DNA of 64,000 bases from Rhizobiales bacterium Y(2018) (GTDB lineage Bacteria > Pseudomonadota > Alphaproteobacteria > Rhizobiales > Aestuariivirgaceae). The notes beneath the pieces are model-generated. The model had not been told where the DNA came from. It searched no databases and was given only the letters and a program-made list of their open reading frames with translations. The stretch covers positions 1-64,000 of the forward strand of contig SCPD01000009.1 in NCBI GenBank assembly GCA_005502925.1, read 5' to 3'. The position numbers were made by a program, and so were the translations under genes. Of this stretch, positions 45,491 to 54,712 are shown one piece after another. The stretch's first letter is position 1; each line of letters starts with the position of its first letter.

Positions 45491-46597
45491 ATGAGCAGCA
45501 AGGACATCACCAGCTTTTTCCGTTTCGAACCGGTGGGCAAGAAGATCGAAGATCTGGAGACGCCGACGCCCGTCATCGACATCGATGTGGTCGACCGCAA
45601 TCTCAAGCGCTGGCAGGCGCGCTGCGACAAACTCGGTATCGCCAACCGACCGCATATCAAGACCCACAAGCTGGTGCCGCTGGCGAAATACCAGCTGGCG
45701 CTGGGCGCCAAGGGCATCACGGTGCAGAAGCTCGGCGAAGCGGAAGTCATGGCCGATGCCGGCATCCGCGACATGCTGCTGACCTTCAATGTGGTGGGCG
45801 AGCACAAGCTGAAGCGCCTCGCCGATCTCGCCAGACGCACCGATATTTCGGTGGTCGCCGACAATGAGGCGCTGCTCGAAGGCCTCGGCCGCGCCGGCGT
45901 CGCGGCGGGCCGCGACATCGCCGTGCTGGTCGAATGTGATACCGGCGCCAAGCGCAATGGCGTGCAGTCGCCGGAGGCCGCGGCCGCGTTGGCCAAGTCG
46001 ATCGACCGGACCAAGGGCCTCACCTATGGCGGCCTCATGACCTATGCGGCGCCCGGCCAGCGCCGGGAAACCGAGGCCTTCCTGGCCGCGGCGCGCGAGC
46101 GGATTGCGGAAGCCGGTCTCGAGACGAAGGTGATCAGCACCGGCGGCTCACCCGACATGTGGAAGGACGAGGGGCTCGCCGTCGCGACCGAATATCGCGC
46201 CGGCACCTATATCTATTTCGACCGTTCGCTCGCCGAGCGCGGCACCTGCGGTTACGAGGACTGCGCGCTCAATGTGCTCGCCACGGTGGTGAGCCGGCCG
46301 ACGGATCAGCGCGCCATGATCGATGCCGGCAGCAAGTCGCTGACCAGCGATCTTCTGGGCCTGCAAGGTTATGGCGTCGTCCATGCGATGGGCAAGGCGC
46401 AAATCTATTCGACCAGCGAGGAGCATGGCTTCCTCGATATTTCAGGTGTCACGGAGAAGCCCAAGGTCGGCAATCTGGTGCGGATTACGCCCAACCATGT
46501 CTGCCCGGTGACCAATCTCTTCAACCGCGTCGTCTTCGTGCGCGGCGACGAAGTGCTGGGCGCCGTCAAGGTCGATGCGCGGGGACTGGTGCAGTAA
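45491..46597 (+). CDS. DSD1-family PLP-dependent enzyme (D-threonine aldolase/D-serine dehydratase-like)
   Basis: A 368-residue fold-III alanine-racemase-like enzyme. RPHIKTHKLVPLAKYQL contains the PLP lysine (about K57), STGGSPDMW binds the cofactor phosphate, and the C-terminal NHVCPVTNLFN contributes the His/Cys metal ligands of the DSD1 family. It would cleave or deaminate a D-beta-hydroxy-amino acid. It starts 59 bases after rhaI on the same strand and is convergent with the next dehydrogenase. Its relation to rhamnose use is not evident. Confidence 0.87.
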   Translation: MSSKDITSFFRFEPVGKKIEDLETPTPVIDIDVVDRNLKRWQARCDKLGIANRPHIKTHKLVPLAKYQLALGAKGITVQKLGEAEVMADAGIRDMLLTFNVVGEHKLKRLADLARRTDISVVADNEALLEGLGRAGVAAGRDIAVLVECDTGAKRNGVQSPEAAAALAKSIDRTKGLTYGGLMTYAAPGQRRETEAFLAAARERIAEAGLETKVISTGGSPDMWKDEGLAVATEYRAGTYIYFDRSLAERGTCGYEDCALNVLATVVSRPTDQRAMIDAGSKSLTSDLLGLQGYGVVHAMGKAQIYSTSEEHGFLDISGVTEKPKVGNLVRITPNHVCPVTNLFNRVVFVRGDEVLGAVKVDARGLVQ

Positions 46598-46610
46598 GAT
46601 CCTAAGGTGA

Positions 46611-47474
46611 CTACCCCCGCAGCACCTTGATCAGCGCGATGTGCTCTTCCGCGCCGTGGCCGGCGTCGACGGCGCGCTTGAAGATGCTCGCGGCGAAGCT
46701 CGGGACATCGGCATTGATGCCCGCTTCACGCGCATGCTGGACGAGGCGCGCGACATCGGCGCCTGCCGTCTTGAGGGTGCTTTCGGGATCGGCATAATCG
46801 TCATTCGCCACCACCTCGCCCATGTGACGGGCATCTTCGCCGAGGATCGGCGCGATGCTGGCGATGACATTGCCGAACATCTTCACATCGAGCTTCTCGG
46901 CCTCGGCGATCCGCGCGCCATGGGCGAAACCGATCCAGGCCATTGCGAGATAAGCGAGCACGGCGGCGAAGAGGGACGCGGCGGCGCCCGATTCCGCGCC
47001 GAGCCAGGTCAGACCGCCGGCGAGTTCGCGCAGCAGCTTCTCCTGCTTGGTGAAATTGTTGTTGTCGCCGGCGATGAGGATGACGGTGTCGCGGCCACCG
47101 ATCTGGCTCGGCCAGGCGAGGATGGCGCCGTCGAGATAGCGGATGCCGCCCTCATCCGCCCATGCCGCGAGATCGCGCGCTTCCTTGGGCGAGCCGGTGC
47201 TCAGCTGAACGAGCTGCCGGCCGGTCAGCGCCGCGGCGGCCTTTTCGGTCAGCACCGCGCGCGTCGCGGCATAATCGGAAAGGCAGATGACGATGACCGG
47301 GCTTGCGGCGATCGCCGCCGCGATATCGGGAAGGAAGGCCGCTCCCTGTTTGACGAGGGAGGCCGCCTTGGCTTCCGTCCGATTCCACACCGTGACCTTG
47401 CGGCCCGCATTGAGAAAAGCACCGGCGAGCGCCGATCCCATTTCGCCCAAACCAATGACTGTGACGTCGCTCAT
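46611..47474 (-). CDS. NAD(P)-binding beta-hydroxyacid dehydrogenase / imine-reductase-like protein
   Basis: A 287-residue protein with Rossmann motif VIGLGEMGSALAGAFLNAG and WNRTEAKAASLV (NADP-type). The position of the usual catalytic GxxGxGxxxK loop reads GAESGAAASLFAAVLAYLA, lacking Lys, as in imine-reductase-like relatives. The domain layout is like 6-phosphogluconate/3-hydroxyisobutyrate dehydrogenases. It is divergent from an HxlR regulator with 90 bases between, and is probably its target. Confidence 0.83.
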   Translation of the reverse strand: MSDVTVIGLGEMGSALAGAFLNAGRKVTVWNRTEAKAASLVKQGAAFLPDIAAAIAASPVIVICLSDYAATRAVLTEKAAAALTGRQLVQLSTGSPKEARDLAAWADEGGIRYLDGAILAWPSQIGGRDTVILIAGDNNNFTKQEKLLRELAGGLTWLGAESGAAASLFAAVLAYLAMAWIGFAHGARIAEAEKLDVKMFGNVIASIAPILGEDARHMGEVVANDDYADPESTLKTAGADVARLVQHAREAGINADVPSFAASIFKRAVDAGHGAEEHIALIKVLRG

Positions 47475-47545
47475 TTCCGGCTCCTTACTGGATTTGTCGT
47501 ATCGAAGGCGCTAGAATTGGGCGGAAGATTAAGAGATATCAATTA

Positions 47546-47561
47546 CTTACAAAAAGGTAAG
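47546..47561. promoter_or_regulatory. Probable HxlR operator
   Basis: CTTAC-aaaaag-GTAAG is a perfect five-base inverted repeat just before the HxlR ATG, with an additional TTAC on the left. HxlR-family regulators commonly bind ttac/gtaa palindromes between themselves and a divergent redox gene. The dehydrogenase lies on the other side. Confidence 0.45.
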
Positions 47562-47564
47562 GAC

Positions 47565-47945
47565 ATGGTCACTCCAATCGGCACGGAAAGCTGCGGCCTC
47601 GACTGGGCCTTGCGGGTCATCGCCGGCAAATGGAAGCCGACGATCATCTGGACGCTGCATGCCGGAACCTTGCGCTTCGGCGAATTGCGGCGGGCCATCC
47701 CCGGCATCAGTGAGAAAATATTGTTCGAGCAGTTGCGCGAGCTTGAGCGCGACGGCGTGGTGTTGCGGCGCGATTTTGCCGAGAAGGTGGCACGGGTGGA
47801 ATATTCACTCACCCGAGCCGGCGCGTTGCTTAATGGCGCCGTTCACGCGCTGGCCGAATGGGGCACGGAGTATGGTGCGTCTTCCCCCTCGCCCCGCGCG
47901 AGCGGGGAGAGGGAGGGGCCCAACGCGTCAGCGTTGGGAAGGTGA
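47565..47945 (+). CDS. HxlR-family transcriptional regulator with repeat-derived C-terminus
   Basis: A 126-residue regulator: DWALRVIAGKWKPTIIWTL, LRFGELRRAIPGISEKILFEQLREL and VEYSLTRAGALL are the HxlR winged helix. A conserved Cys (SCGLDW) near the N-terminus is typical of thiol-sensing HxlR members. The last about 20 residues (SPSPRASGEREGPNASALG) are encoded by palindromic repeat copy G, so the natural C-terminus was probably replaced. ATG 47565 lies just after the operator palindrome. Confidence 0.85.
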   Translation: MVTPIGTESCGLDWALRVIAGKWKPTIIWTLHAGTLRFGELRRAIPGISEKILFEQLRELERDGVVLRRDFAEKVARVEYSLTRAGALLNGAVHALAEWGTEYGASSPSPRASGEREGPNASALGR

Positions 47946-48084
47946 GGGGCATCCCTGTTACCCTACTTCTGATGCAGCATCCGCACAGATCAGCTCATCA
48001 TTGCACCAAGAGACCGGGTGCCCCTCACCCTCCCATTGCTTCGCAATGGGCCCCTCCCTCTCCCCGCTCACGCGGGGCGAGGTG
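47884..48084. repeat. Palindromic repeat, copy G, between two convergent genes
   Basis: Left arm ccccctcgccccgcg-cgagcggggagaggg, then ggggcccaacgcgtcagcgttggg and gtgaggggc; right arm gcccctcaccctcccattgcttcgcaatgggcccc and ccctctccccgctcacgcggggcgagg. Same overall plan as copies A-D with different arm sequences. It overlaps the HxlR 3' end and stops five bases before the NTF2-like gene end on the other strand. Confidence 0.85.
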
Positions 48085-48089
48085 AACAG

Positions 48090-48584
48090 TCAACTGCGGG
48101 CTTTTCCCATCGGAAAGGGCATGTAGCCGACGAAGCCGGTCATCTTCCACACGCCGTTGAAGCGGCCGCAGAAATAGAGCGTCTGCCAGCTCAGCACGTC
48201 CTGGCCGCCATCGGCTCTCGCGATGACGCCGTCGAATTTCTTGTGGCAGACGGCGCGGTCGCCGGCGATGTCGATGTCGCGCATGTTGGTGGCGCGGAAC
48301 AAAGCCTCGCGCAGCGGCTCGGCATATTTGACCTTGGCGGTGGCGGCGGCCTGGCGCAGCCACTCGTCGCGATAGGCGTCGAGATTGGGGAAGTCGAGCC
48401 GCCAGCTGTCGGGCAGCTCGGATTTATGCGCATTCACGCCGAAGAAGGATTCGGCGTGGAAATCAGGCCCGTGCTTCGACCAGTCGGCGGCGATGAACGC
48501 ATCGATGTCGCGCTCGACCAGCATGGCCCAGATCTGATGCCGGTCGGTGTCGTTGGGCGCGAAGGGGTTCTTCGTGTAGTCCAT
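48090..48584 (-). CDS. Conserved hypothetical, possibly NTF2/SnoaL-like fold
   Basis: A 164-residue soluble protein of unknown function. The start ATG 48584 has GGGAGA ten bases upstream. The layout (DRHQIWAMLVERDIDAFIAADW at the N-terminus, VSWQTLYFCGRFNGVWKMTGFVGYMP-type strands at the end) suggests an NTF2-like fold, in which an N-terminal helix precedes a curved sheet; this is a weak structural guess. It is last in the operon SDR-ATPase-RpiR-this gene, so it may act on the compound imported by the ABC system. Confidence 0.65.
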   Translation of the reverse strand: MDYTKNPFAPNDTDRHQIWAMLVERDIDAFIAADWSKHGPDFHAESFFGVNAHKSELPDSWRLDFPNLDAYRDEWLRQAAATAKVKYAEPLREALFRATNMRDIDIAGDRAVCHKKFDGVIARADGGQDVLSWQTLYFCGRFNGVWKMTGFVGYMPFPMGKARS

Positions 48585-48609
48585 TCTTTTTCTCCCTGGA
48601 TGATATTGT

Positions 48610-49491
48610 CTAATCACCGAGCGGCAGGCGCGGATCGTCCACCTTCAGCGTGTTGAGGCTCTGCTTGATGCGGCGCATGCCCTCGATGACGCGCGGGCCC
48701 ATGTTCTCGGCGACCATGGTGGCGACGATGTCGACGATGGCGAGGAGGGCGTAGCGCGACGAGGTCGGCTTGTAGATGTGGCTGTCCTCATAGGTCTGGA
48801 ACGGCACCACGATATGCGCCGCCTCGGCGAGCGCCGAGGGTTGCGCGGTGATGGCGGCTGTGTGCGCGCCATATTGGCGGGCCACCATCACCGCATCGAC
48901 TACGGAACGGGCATAACCCGATACCGAGAAGCCGATGACGAGGGTGGACTTGTCGGCGACGGCCGAGGTCATGCGCTGCATCTGGCCGTCTATATGCGAG
49001 ACGGCGTTGATGCGGAAGCGGAACAGGCGGTTCTGCAATTCCACCGCCATCATCGAGGAAATGCCGCCCGAACCGTAGATCAGCACATGCGGGCTTTCGG
49101 TGATCTTGGCGCTCAATTCGGCGATGGCGCCGATATCGAGGGTGGGCTTGAGTTTTTCGATGGCGGAGACGGCGCCGTCGCAGATCGCCTGCAAGGTGCG
49201 CTGCTCGCGGGCGTCGCGGTTGAGCGGCACCGGATTGAGATAGAGGGCGCCCACCGCCAAAGCCTGGGCGAGCTTGAATTTGAAATCACGGGTGCCTTCG
49301 CAACCCAGGCCCCGGCAGAAGCGCGTGACCGTCGGCTCGCTCACCTCGGCGCGGGCGGCGAGATCGGCGATCGCCGCCTTGGAGGCGAAATCAATATCGT
49401 CGAGAATGAGCTGCGCCAGGCGGCGATCGGATTTCGAGCCGTCCTCGGAGCGCTCGCGCAGACGCGCGACGATATCGATGATGTCGTTCAC
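48610..49491 (-). CDS. MurR/RpiR-family transcriptional regulator
   Basis: A 293-residue regulator with an N-terminal RpiR HTH (AIADLAARAEVSEPTVTRFCRGLGCEGTRDFK) and a C-terminal SIS sugar-phosphate domain (HVLIYGSGGISSMMAVELQNRL, LVIGFSVSGYARSVVDAV). The start is GTG 49491, overlapping the stop of the ATPase gene (GTGA). It most likely controls the divergent ABC-transporter operons, whose intergenic region carries repeated motifs at 51452-51520. Confidence 0.9.
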   Translation of the reverse strand: MNDIIDIVARLRERSEDGSKSDRRLAQLILDDIDFASKAAIADLAARAEVSEPTVTRFCRGLGCEGTRDFKFKLAQALAVGALYLNPVPLNRDAREQRTLQAICDGAVSAIEKLKPTLDIGAIAELSAKITESPHVLIYGSGGISSMMAVELQNRLFRFRINAVSHIDGQMQRMTSAVADKSTLVIGFSVSGYARSVVDAVMVARQYGAHTAAITAQPSALAEAAHIVVPFQTYEDSHIYKPTSSRYALLAIVDIVATMVAENMGPRVIEGMRRIKQSLNTLKVDDPRLPLGD

Positions 49492-50561
49492 ACCGGCCGC
49501 CCCGTTTCGCGGTCGAAGACATGGGTGAGCTGTTGGTCGATGGCGAGGCCGATCTCGGCGCCGGGCGCAAGCTTGAGCCGCTCACGGAAGACGCAGCGCA
49601 CCGGCGTGCCGGCGATGGCGCCGTAGAGATGGGTCTCCGAGCCGGTCGGCTCGATCACGTCGACCTTGAACGGCATGCCCTGGCCTGTGTCGGCGAGGCG
49701 GAAATGCTCGGGCCGCATGCCGACCTCGACCTGGCGGCCGTCATTGCTGGCGGCGAGCGTCCGGGTCGGCAGGACGACACCGTCATCGGTGACGACGGCG
49801 GCGCCGTCGGCGGTCTTCTTCACGCGACCGGGCACGAAGCTCATCGAGGGAGAGCCCAAGAAGCTCGCGACGAATTTGGTGGCGGGGTGGTCGTAGAGCT
49901 CGAGCGGTGAGCCCGCCTGCTCGATACGGCCCTTGTTCATGACGACGATGCGGTCGGCCATGGTCATGGCCTCGATCTGGTCATGCGTCACATAAACGAT
50001 GGTCGAGCCCAGGCGCTGATGCAGCGCCTTGATCTCGGTGCGCATCTGCACGCGCAATTGCGCGTCGAGATTGGAGAGCGGCTCGTCGAACAGGAACACT
50101 TCGGGGCTGCGCACGATGGCGCGGCCCATGGCGACACGCTGGCGCTGGCCGCCCGACAGCTGGCGCGGAAAGCGGTCGAGATAGTCATGCAGATTTAGGA
50201 TGCCGGCGGCCTTGCCGACCTTGTCGGTGACGGCGCTTTCGGCCTCTTTTCGGATGCGCGGGCCGAAGCCGATATTATCCTTCGCCGTCATATGCGGGAA
50301 GAGAGCATAGGACTGGAACACCATGGCGATGTTGCGCTCCTGGGGGCTGAGCTCGTTGGCGCGTTTGCCGCCGATGATGAGCTCGCCGTCGCTGATCTCC
50401 TCGAGACCGGCGATCATACGCAGAAGGGTGGACTTGCCGCAGCCCGAGGGTCCGACCAGGACGACGAATTCGCCATCGGCGATGTCGAGATCAAGGCCCT
50501 TGGGGATGATCGTCACCGCCCCGAATTGCTTGGCGATGCCGCGCAGATGGACTGTGCTCAT
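49488..50561 (-). CDS. CUT1-type ABC transporter ATP-binding protein (UgpC/MalK-like)
   Basis: A 357-residue ATPase with GPSGCGKSTLLRMIAGLEE, LSGGQRQRVAMGRAIV, FLFDEPLSNLDAQLR and YVTHDQIEAMTMADR, plus a C-terminal TOBE regulatory domain. It serves the two permeases and binding protein encoded on the opposite strand at 51591-54699. Start and stop overlap the neighbouring genes by four bases each. ATPases of this class are often shared among several CUT1 importers. Confidence 0.93.
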   Translation of the reverse strand: MSTVHLRGIAKQFGAVTIIPKGLDLDIADGEFVVLVGPSGCGKSTLLRMIAGLEEISDGELIIGGKRANELSPQERNIAMVFQSYALFPHMTAKDNIGFGPRIRKEAESAVTDKVGKAAGILNLHDYLDRFPRQLSGGQRQRVAMGRAIVRSPEVFLFDEPLSNLDAQLRVQMRTEIKALHQRLGSTIVYVTHDQIEAMTMADRIVVMNKGRIEQAGSPLELYDHPATKFVASFLGSPSMSFVPGRVKKTADGAAVVTDDGVVLPTRTLAASNDGRQVEVGMRPEHFRLADTGQGMPFKVDVIEPTGSETHLYGAIAGTPVRCVFRERLKLAPGAEIGLAIDQQLTHVFDRETGRPV

Positions 50562-51325
50562 GAGAGGCCCTTCAGAACCGTGTCGATGAAAGGAAGGAAG
50601 CCTGCCGTGGCGCCGGCGTCAACCGGCAAAGTCACGCCGGTGATGCCGCTCGACAAAGGCGAGGCAAGGAAGACGACCGCATTCGCCACTTCCTCGGGAC
50701 TGACGAGGCGCTGCAGCGGATAGAGCCGGGTGACGCGCGGCAGAAGCAAAGGCTCGGCTTCGAGCCGGTGATCCCAGGCATGGGTGCGGGTCGAACCGGG
50801 GCAGACACTGTTGGAGCGGACCCCTTGCGCTCCATGCTCGACCGCGATGGCGCGTGAATAGGCCTCGATGCCGGACTTGGCCGCGGCATAGACGGGATTG
50901 CCGAAATGCATCAGCGCATTGACCGAGCTGATGAAGACGATGCTGCCGACTTTGCGCTCGACCATCGCCGGCAGGAGAGCATTGGTGAACTGCATGACGC
51001 CGCCGAGATTGAGCTGCAATTCACGCGCGATGACCTCGTTGGTCACGTCCTCCATCAATTCGGCCCGCGTCCAGCCGGCATTGTTGATAAGACAGTCGGG
51101 GGCGCCGAATTTCGCCGTGATGTTCTCCACCGCCTTGCCGATGGAGGCGGGATCGAGAAGGTCGAAGACCTCGAGATGGTCGGGCCGGATCGGCTCGGCG
51201 GTTTCCGCCGTGCGGTCGCAGGCGATGACGGTGGCGCCTTCATTGTGGAAGGCCTGGACCAGGGCCGAGCCGATGCCGCCGCCCGCCCCGGTGATGATGA
51301 TTTTCTTACCCTTGAGACCCGTCAT
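50558..51325 (-). CDS. SDR-family oxidoreductase of the ABC-transporter locus
   Basis: A 255-residue short-chain dehydrogenase with TGAGGGIGSAL, NNAGW, SSVNA and the catalytic YAAAK. ATG 51325 with GAGGAAAC upstream is chosen; the open frame to 51703 covers the promoter region. First gene of the minus operon and divergent from the binding-protein gene. It probably oxidises a hydroxyl of the imported compound. Confidence 0.88.
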   Translation of the reverse strand: MTGLKGKKIIITGAGGGIGSALVQAFHNEGATVIACDRTAETAEPIRPDHLEVFDLLDPASIGKAVENITAKFGAPDCLINNAGWTRAELMEDVTNEVIARELQLNLGGVMQFTNALLPAMVERKVGSIVFISSVNALMHFGNPVYAAAKSGIEAYSRAIAVEHGAQGVRSNSVCPGSTRTHAWDHRLEAEPLLLPRVTRLYPLQRLVSPEEVANAVVFLASPLSSGITGVTLPVDAGATAGFLPFIDTVLKGLS

Positions 51326-51451
51326 GTTTCCTCGCCGTATTTCATGCCGATCACGATCGCCCCAGCTTGAGCGAACCGCAAGCAACCTTGCCGGGATTCC
51401 GGTCGAAACCGGCCCCTCGCTTTTCCTGTCGTTACTCCAGTCTGTGCGCAA

Positions 51452-51520
51452 TTTTGAAAGTTGGCAACATAAATTCCGCTTGTTTTCCCTTATTTTTGAA
51501 AGTATGTAACTTAGCAACAT
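51452..51520. promoter_or_regulatory. Repeated operator-like motifs in the divergent ABC-locus promoter region
   Basis: ttttgaaagttggcaacat (51452-51470) recurs in expanded form at 51494-51520: ttttgaaagt followed by atgtaacttagcaacat, which is itself a near palindrome (ATGT..CTTAG..ACAT). They lie in the 265-base region between the SDR and binding-protein starts. The RpiR regulator encoded at the end of the minus operon is the natural candidate. A hairpin agcccg-aaaa-cgggct (51540-51555) sits in the binding-protein leader. Confidence 0.55.
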
Positions 51521-51590
51521 CGAAAACGATGTCTGTGAAAGCCCGAAAACGGGCTCCCCAAATCCCCATTTCCGACTGAGGAGGAAGTCC

Positions 51591-52826
51591 ATGAAAAGCC
51601 TATTTTTGAAGACAATTCTGACCGCGACTTTAAGCCTTGCAGCGCTCACCAGCGTGGCGCTCGCCGGCACCGTGCGCGTCACCGTCGCCGAATACAGCGC
51701 CAAGACCGGACCCTATTTCGCCGAGGCCGAGAAGGCCTTCGAAGCCGCCAATCCGGGCGTCGACATCCAGATCGAAGTCGTGCCGTGGGACGTGCTGCTG
51801 CAGAAGCTCACCACCGATATCGGCGCCGGCTCCAATGCCGATCTCTCGATCATCGGCACGCGCTGGCTGATCGACTTCGTGAAGCAGGACGTCGCCGAGC
51901 CGCTCGACGGCTTCATCACGCCGGAATTCAAGGACCGCTTCATCGACACTTTCCTGTCGCCCTCGGTGATGGACGGCAAGACCTATGGCCTGCCGATCGC
52001 CGCCTCGGCGCGCGCGATGTATTACAACAAGGAACTGTTCGAGAAGGCCGGCATCACCGAGCCACCGAAAACCTGGGACGAACTCAAAGCCGCGGCTGAG
52101 AAGATCTCAGCACTTGGTGGCGGCGTCTATGGTTACGGGCTCCAGGGCAAGGAGATCGAGACCGACGTCTATTATTACTATGCGATGTGGTCGCAGGGCG
52201 TCGAGATCCTCGACAAGGACGGCAAGTCCGGTCTCGGCAGCGACGGCGCCATCGCCGCCGCCAAGATCTACAAGGAGCTGATCGACAAGAAGCTCACCCA
52301 GCCGGGCGTCACCTCCTTCTCGCGCGAGGATGTGCAGAACCTGTTCAAGCAGGGCAAGATCGGCATGATGGTCACGGCGCCCTTCCTGTCGAACCAGATC
52401 AAGGAAGAAGCGCCTAACCTCAAATATGGCGTGGCCGCCATTCCGGCCGGCCCGTCGGGTGCGCGCGGCACCTATGGCGTGACCGACTCGATCATCATGT
52501 TCAAGAACTCGCAGAACAAGGAAGAGGCCTGGAAGTTCCTCGACTATCTCTTCACCACCGACATGCGCGCCAAGTTCACGCAAGGCGAAGGCTTCCTGCC
52601 GGTGAACAAGGAAGAGGCGAAGATGGACTACTATGTGAACAATGCCGATCTCAAGGCGTTCACCGATCTCTTGCCGTCGGCCCGCTTCGCGCCGGTCATT
52701 CCGGGCTGGGAAGAAGTGGCGCAGAAGACCTCCGACGCGCTGCAGAAGATCTATCTCGGCGATGTCGAGCCCGACGCGGCGCTGAAGGCCACCGCCGAAG
52801 AGATCAACGGCATCCTGCAGAAGTAA
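51591..52826 (+). CDS. CUT1 ABC transporter extracellular solute-binding protein
   Basis: A 411-residue periplasmic protein of the MalE/UgpB class. Signal peptide [25 protein letters not shown]; then [21 protein letters not shown] and a family signature [22 protein letters not shown]. It captures the substrate, probably a sugar or glycoside derivative, for the permeases downstream. GAGGAGGAA is a strong ribosome-binding site before ATG 51591. A strong hairpin follows its stop. Confidence 0.92.
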   Translation: MKSLFLKTILTATLSLAALTSVALAGTVRVTVAEYSAKTGPYFAEAEKAFEAANPGVDIQIEVVPWDVLLQKLTTDIGAGSNADLSIIGTRWLIDFVKQDVAEPLDGFITPEFKDRFIDTFLSPSVMDGKTYGLPIAASARAMYYNKELFEKAGITEPPKTWDELKAAAEKISALGGGVYGYGLQGKEIETDVYYYYAMWSQGVEILDKDGKSGLGSDGAIAAAKIYKELIDKKLTQPGVTSFSREDVQNLFKQGKIGMMVTAPFLSNQIKEEAPNLKYGVAAIPAGPSGARGTYGVTDSIIMFKNSQNKEEAWKFLDYLFTTDMRAKFTQGEGFLPVNKEEAKMDYYVNNADLKAFTDLLPSARFAPVIPGWEEVAQKTSDALQKIYLGDVEPDAALKATAEEINGILQK

Positions 52827-52834
52827 GCAGGCTG

Positions 52835-52865
52835 GTGAAAGCCCGAGCTTGTCTCGGGCTTTCAC
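52835..52865 (+). terminator. Perfect 13-bp hairpin after the binding-protein gene
   Basis: GTGAAAGCCCGAG pairs exactly with CTCGGGCTTTCAC around CTTGT, nine bases after the stop. No T-run follows. It probably stabilises the abundant binding-protein mRNA and lowers expression of the permeases, an arrangement known for binding-protein operons. Confidence 0.7.
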
Positions 52866-52885
52866 TCGCTAAAAACCGCACGACT

Positions 52886-52963
52886 ACCCGACCCCCATCC
52901 GGCTCTCCCGACGTGTCGCCGGGAGAGCCACCTTCCCCGCAAGGGGGAAGGAAAAATGGGTGT
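52886..52963. repeat. Short palindromic repeat I inside the ABC operon
   Basis: Contains cccccatccggctctcccgac-gtcgccgggagagcc and ccttccccgcaagggggaagg, followed by tgggtg complementing the initial acccc. It is a compressed relative of the intergenic repeats in this window, here between the binding protein and first permease. Confidence 0.6.
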
Positions 52964-53002
52964 GGTGACGCGGATAATCTGAGAAGGTCGCTTACGCAGA
53001 TC

Positions 53003-53878
53003 ATGACCTCGCGCCAGACCGCCATTCCTTATCTCCTGATCCTGCCGAGCCTCGTGCTGGCGGCGGCGATCATCTTTTGGCCGGTCGGCAGCCTGATCGA
53101 AATCGCCACCAATGACGTGAACCGTTTCGGCCAGTTGAAAGGCTGGAACGACTTCGCCAATTTTTCAGCGCTTTTCGCCAATGCCGATTTCATCCAGGCT
53201 TTGTGGCGCACCGGCTTGTGGACGGTTCTTGTGGTCGGCGGCGCGCTGCTCGTATCCGTGCCGGTGGCGCTCATTCTGAACGAGGATTTCTACGGCCGCG
53301 ATATCGCCCGGGTGATCCTGATGCTGCCCTGGGCGGTCTCGCTCACCATGACGGCGGTGGTGTGGCGCTGGGCGCTCAATGGCGAAAGCGGCATGCTCAA
53401 TTCGGCGCTGATGGGCTTAGGGATCATCAGCGAAAATGTGCAATGGCTGGCGAGCGGCGATCTCGCTTTCGCCATGCAGGTGCTGATCGGCATATTGGTG
53501 ACGGTGCCGTTCACCACCACGATCTTCCTGGGCGGCCTCTCCTCGATCCCGCAGGATCTCTATGAGGCCTCGGCGCTTGAAGGCGCTTCGCGCCTCCAGC
53601 AGTTCCGCCATATCACGCTGCCGCTGCTGAAACCCTTCATCAATATCGCGCTGGTGCTCAACACCATCTATGTGTTCAATTCCTTCCCGATCATCTGGGT
53701 GACGACACAGGGCGGGCCGGCCAATTCGACCGACATATTAGTCACCCATCTCTACAAGCTCGGCTTCCGCATCGGGAAGCTCGGCGAGGCCTCGGCGGTG
53801 TCGCTCATCATGCTGGCGATCCTGCTTATCTTCACCATCATCTATGTGCGGCTCGCCATGAAGGAGCGTGAGGCCTGA
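53003..53878 (+). CDS. CUT1 ABC transporter permease 1 (MalF/UgpA-like)
   Basis: A 291-residue permease with six predicted helices and the EAA loop [25 protein letters not shown] contacting the ATPase. ATG 53003 ([19 protein letters not shown]) fits the family start; the frame runs upstream through the repeat. Its stop overlaps the next permease ATG by one base. Confidence 0.9.
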   Translation: MTSRQTAIPYLLILPSLVLAAAIIFWPVGSLIEIATNDVNRFGQLKGWNDFANFSALFANADFIQALWRTGLWTVLVVGGALLVSVPVALILNEDFYGRDIARVILMLPWAVSLTMTAVVWRWALNGESGMLNSALMGLGIISENVQWLASGDLAFAMQVLIGILVTVPFTTTIFLGGLSSIPQDLYEASALEGASRLQQFRHITLPLLKPFINIALVLNTIYVFNSFPIIWVTTQGGPANSTDILVTHLYKLGFRIGKLGEASAVSLIMLAILLIFTIIYVRLAMKEREA

Positions 53879-54699
53879 TGAGCAAGCTCAAACGCTCGAT
53901 CATCGCCTGGGCGCTGCTGTCGCCACTCGTGGTGCTGTCGCTGTTTCCCTTCGCGGTGATGTTCATCACGGCGGTCAAGCCGCAGGCCGAGGTCTTGAAC
54001 CCGACCTGGTGGCCGAGCGAGATCCGCTGGCGGAATTTCATCGACATGTGGACGGTGACCAATTTCGGCCGGGCGCTGTTCAACTCGCTCTACACCTCGC
54101 TCATCGCCACGATCGGCGCCATCCTGGTCTCGATCCCGGCGGCCTATGCTCTGTCGCGCTTCCGTTTCCGCGGCCGTGGCGCCTTCAATCAGTTCCTGCT
54201 CATCTCGCAGATGCTGTCGCCGATCGTGCTGGTGGTCGGCCTGTTCCGGCTCATCGCCGCCCTCGGCCTCGTCGACAATGTGCCCACTGTCGGCGTCATC
54301 TACATGGCCTTCAACATCGCCTTCACCGTATGGATGCTGCAGAGCTATTTCGCCACCATCCCGAAGGACCTCGAAGAGGCGGCCTGGATGGAAGGGGCGT
54401 CGCGCGGCCAGACGCTCGTCAAGGTGTTCCTGCCTTTGGTGACGCCCGCGATCGCCGTCACCGCCATCTTCACCTTCATCAATGCGTGGAACGAATTCGT
54501 CATCGCGCTGACGCTGCTCCGCCGCCAGGAGAGCTATACGCTGCCGATCCAGGTCTTTTCCCTCGTCGCCGGGCGCTACACGGTCGAGTGGCATCATGTG
54601 ATGGCGGCAACCCTCGTCGCCACGATCCCCGTTGCCATTCTCTTCGCCTGGCTGCAACGTTACCTGGTGCGCGGCCTTTCGCTCGGCGCCGTCAAATAA
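53878..54699 (+). CDS. CUT1 ABC transporter permease 2 (MalG/UgpE-like)
   Basis: A 273-residue permease with helices starting IIAWALLSPLVVLSLFPFAVMFITA and the EAA loop EEAAWMEGASRGQTLVKVFLPL. With permease 1 it makes the membrane channel for the locus. Followed after 13 bases by the RidA gene. Confidence 0.92.
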   Translation: MSKLKRSIIAWALLSPLVVLSLFPFAVMFITAVKPQAEVLNPTWWPSEIRWRNFIDMWTVTNFGRALFNSLYTSLIATIGAILVSIPAAYALSRFRFRGRGAFNQFLLISQMLSPIVLVVGLFRLIAALGLVDNVPTVGVIYMAFNIAFTVWMLQSYFATIPKDLEEAAWMEGASRGQTLVKVFLPLVTPAIAVTAIFTFINAWNEFVIALTLLRRQESYTLPIQVFSLVAGRYTVEWHHVMAATLVATIPVAILFAWLQRYLVRGLSLGAVK

Positions 54700-54712
54700 A
54701 AAGGAACGATCC

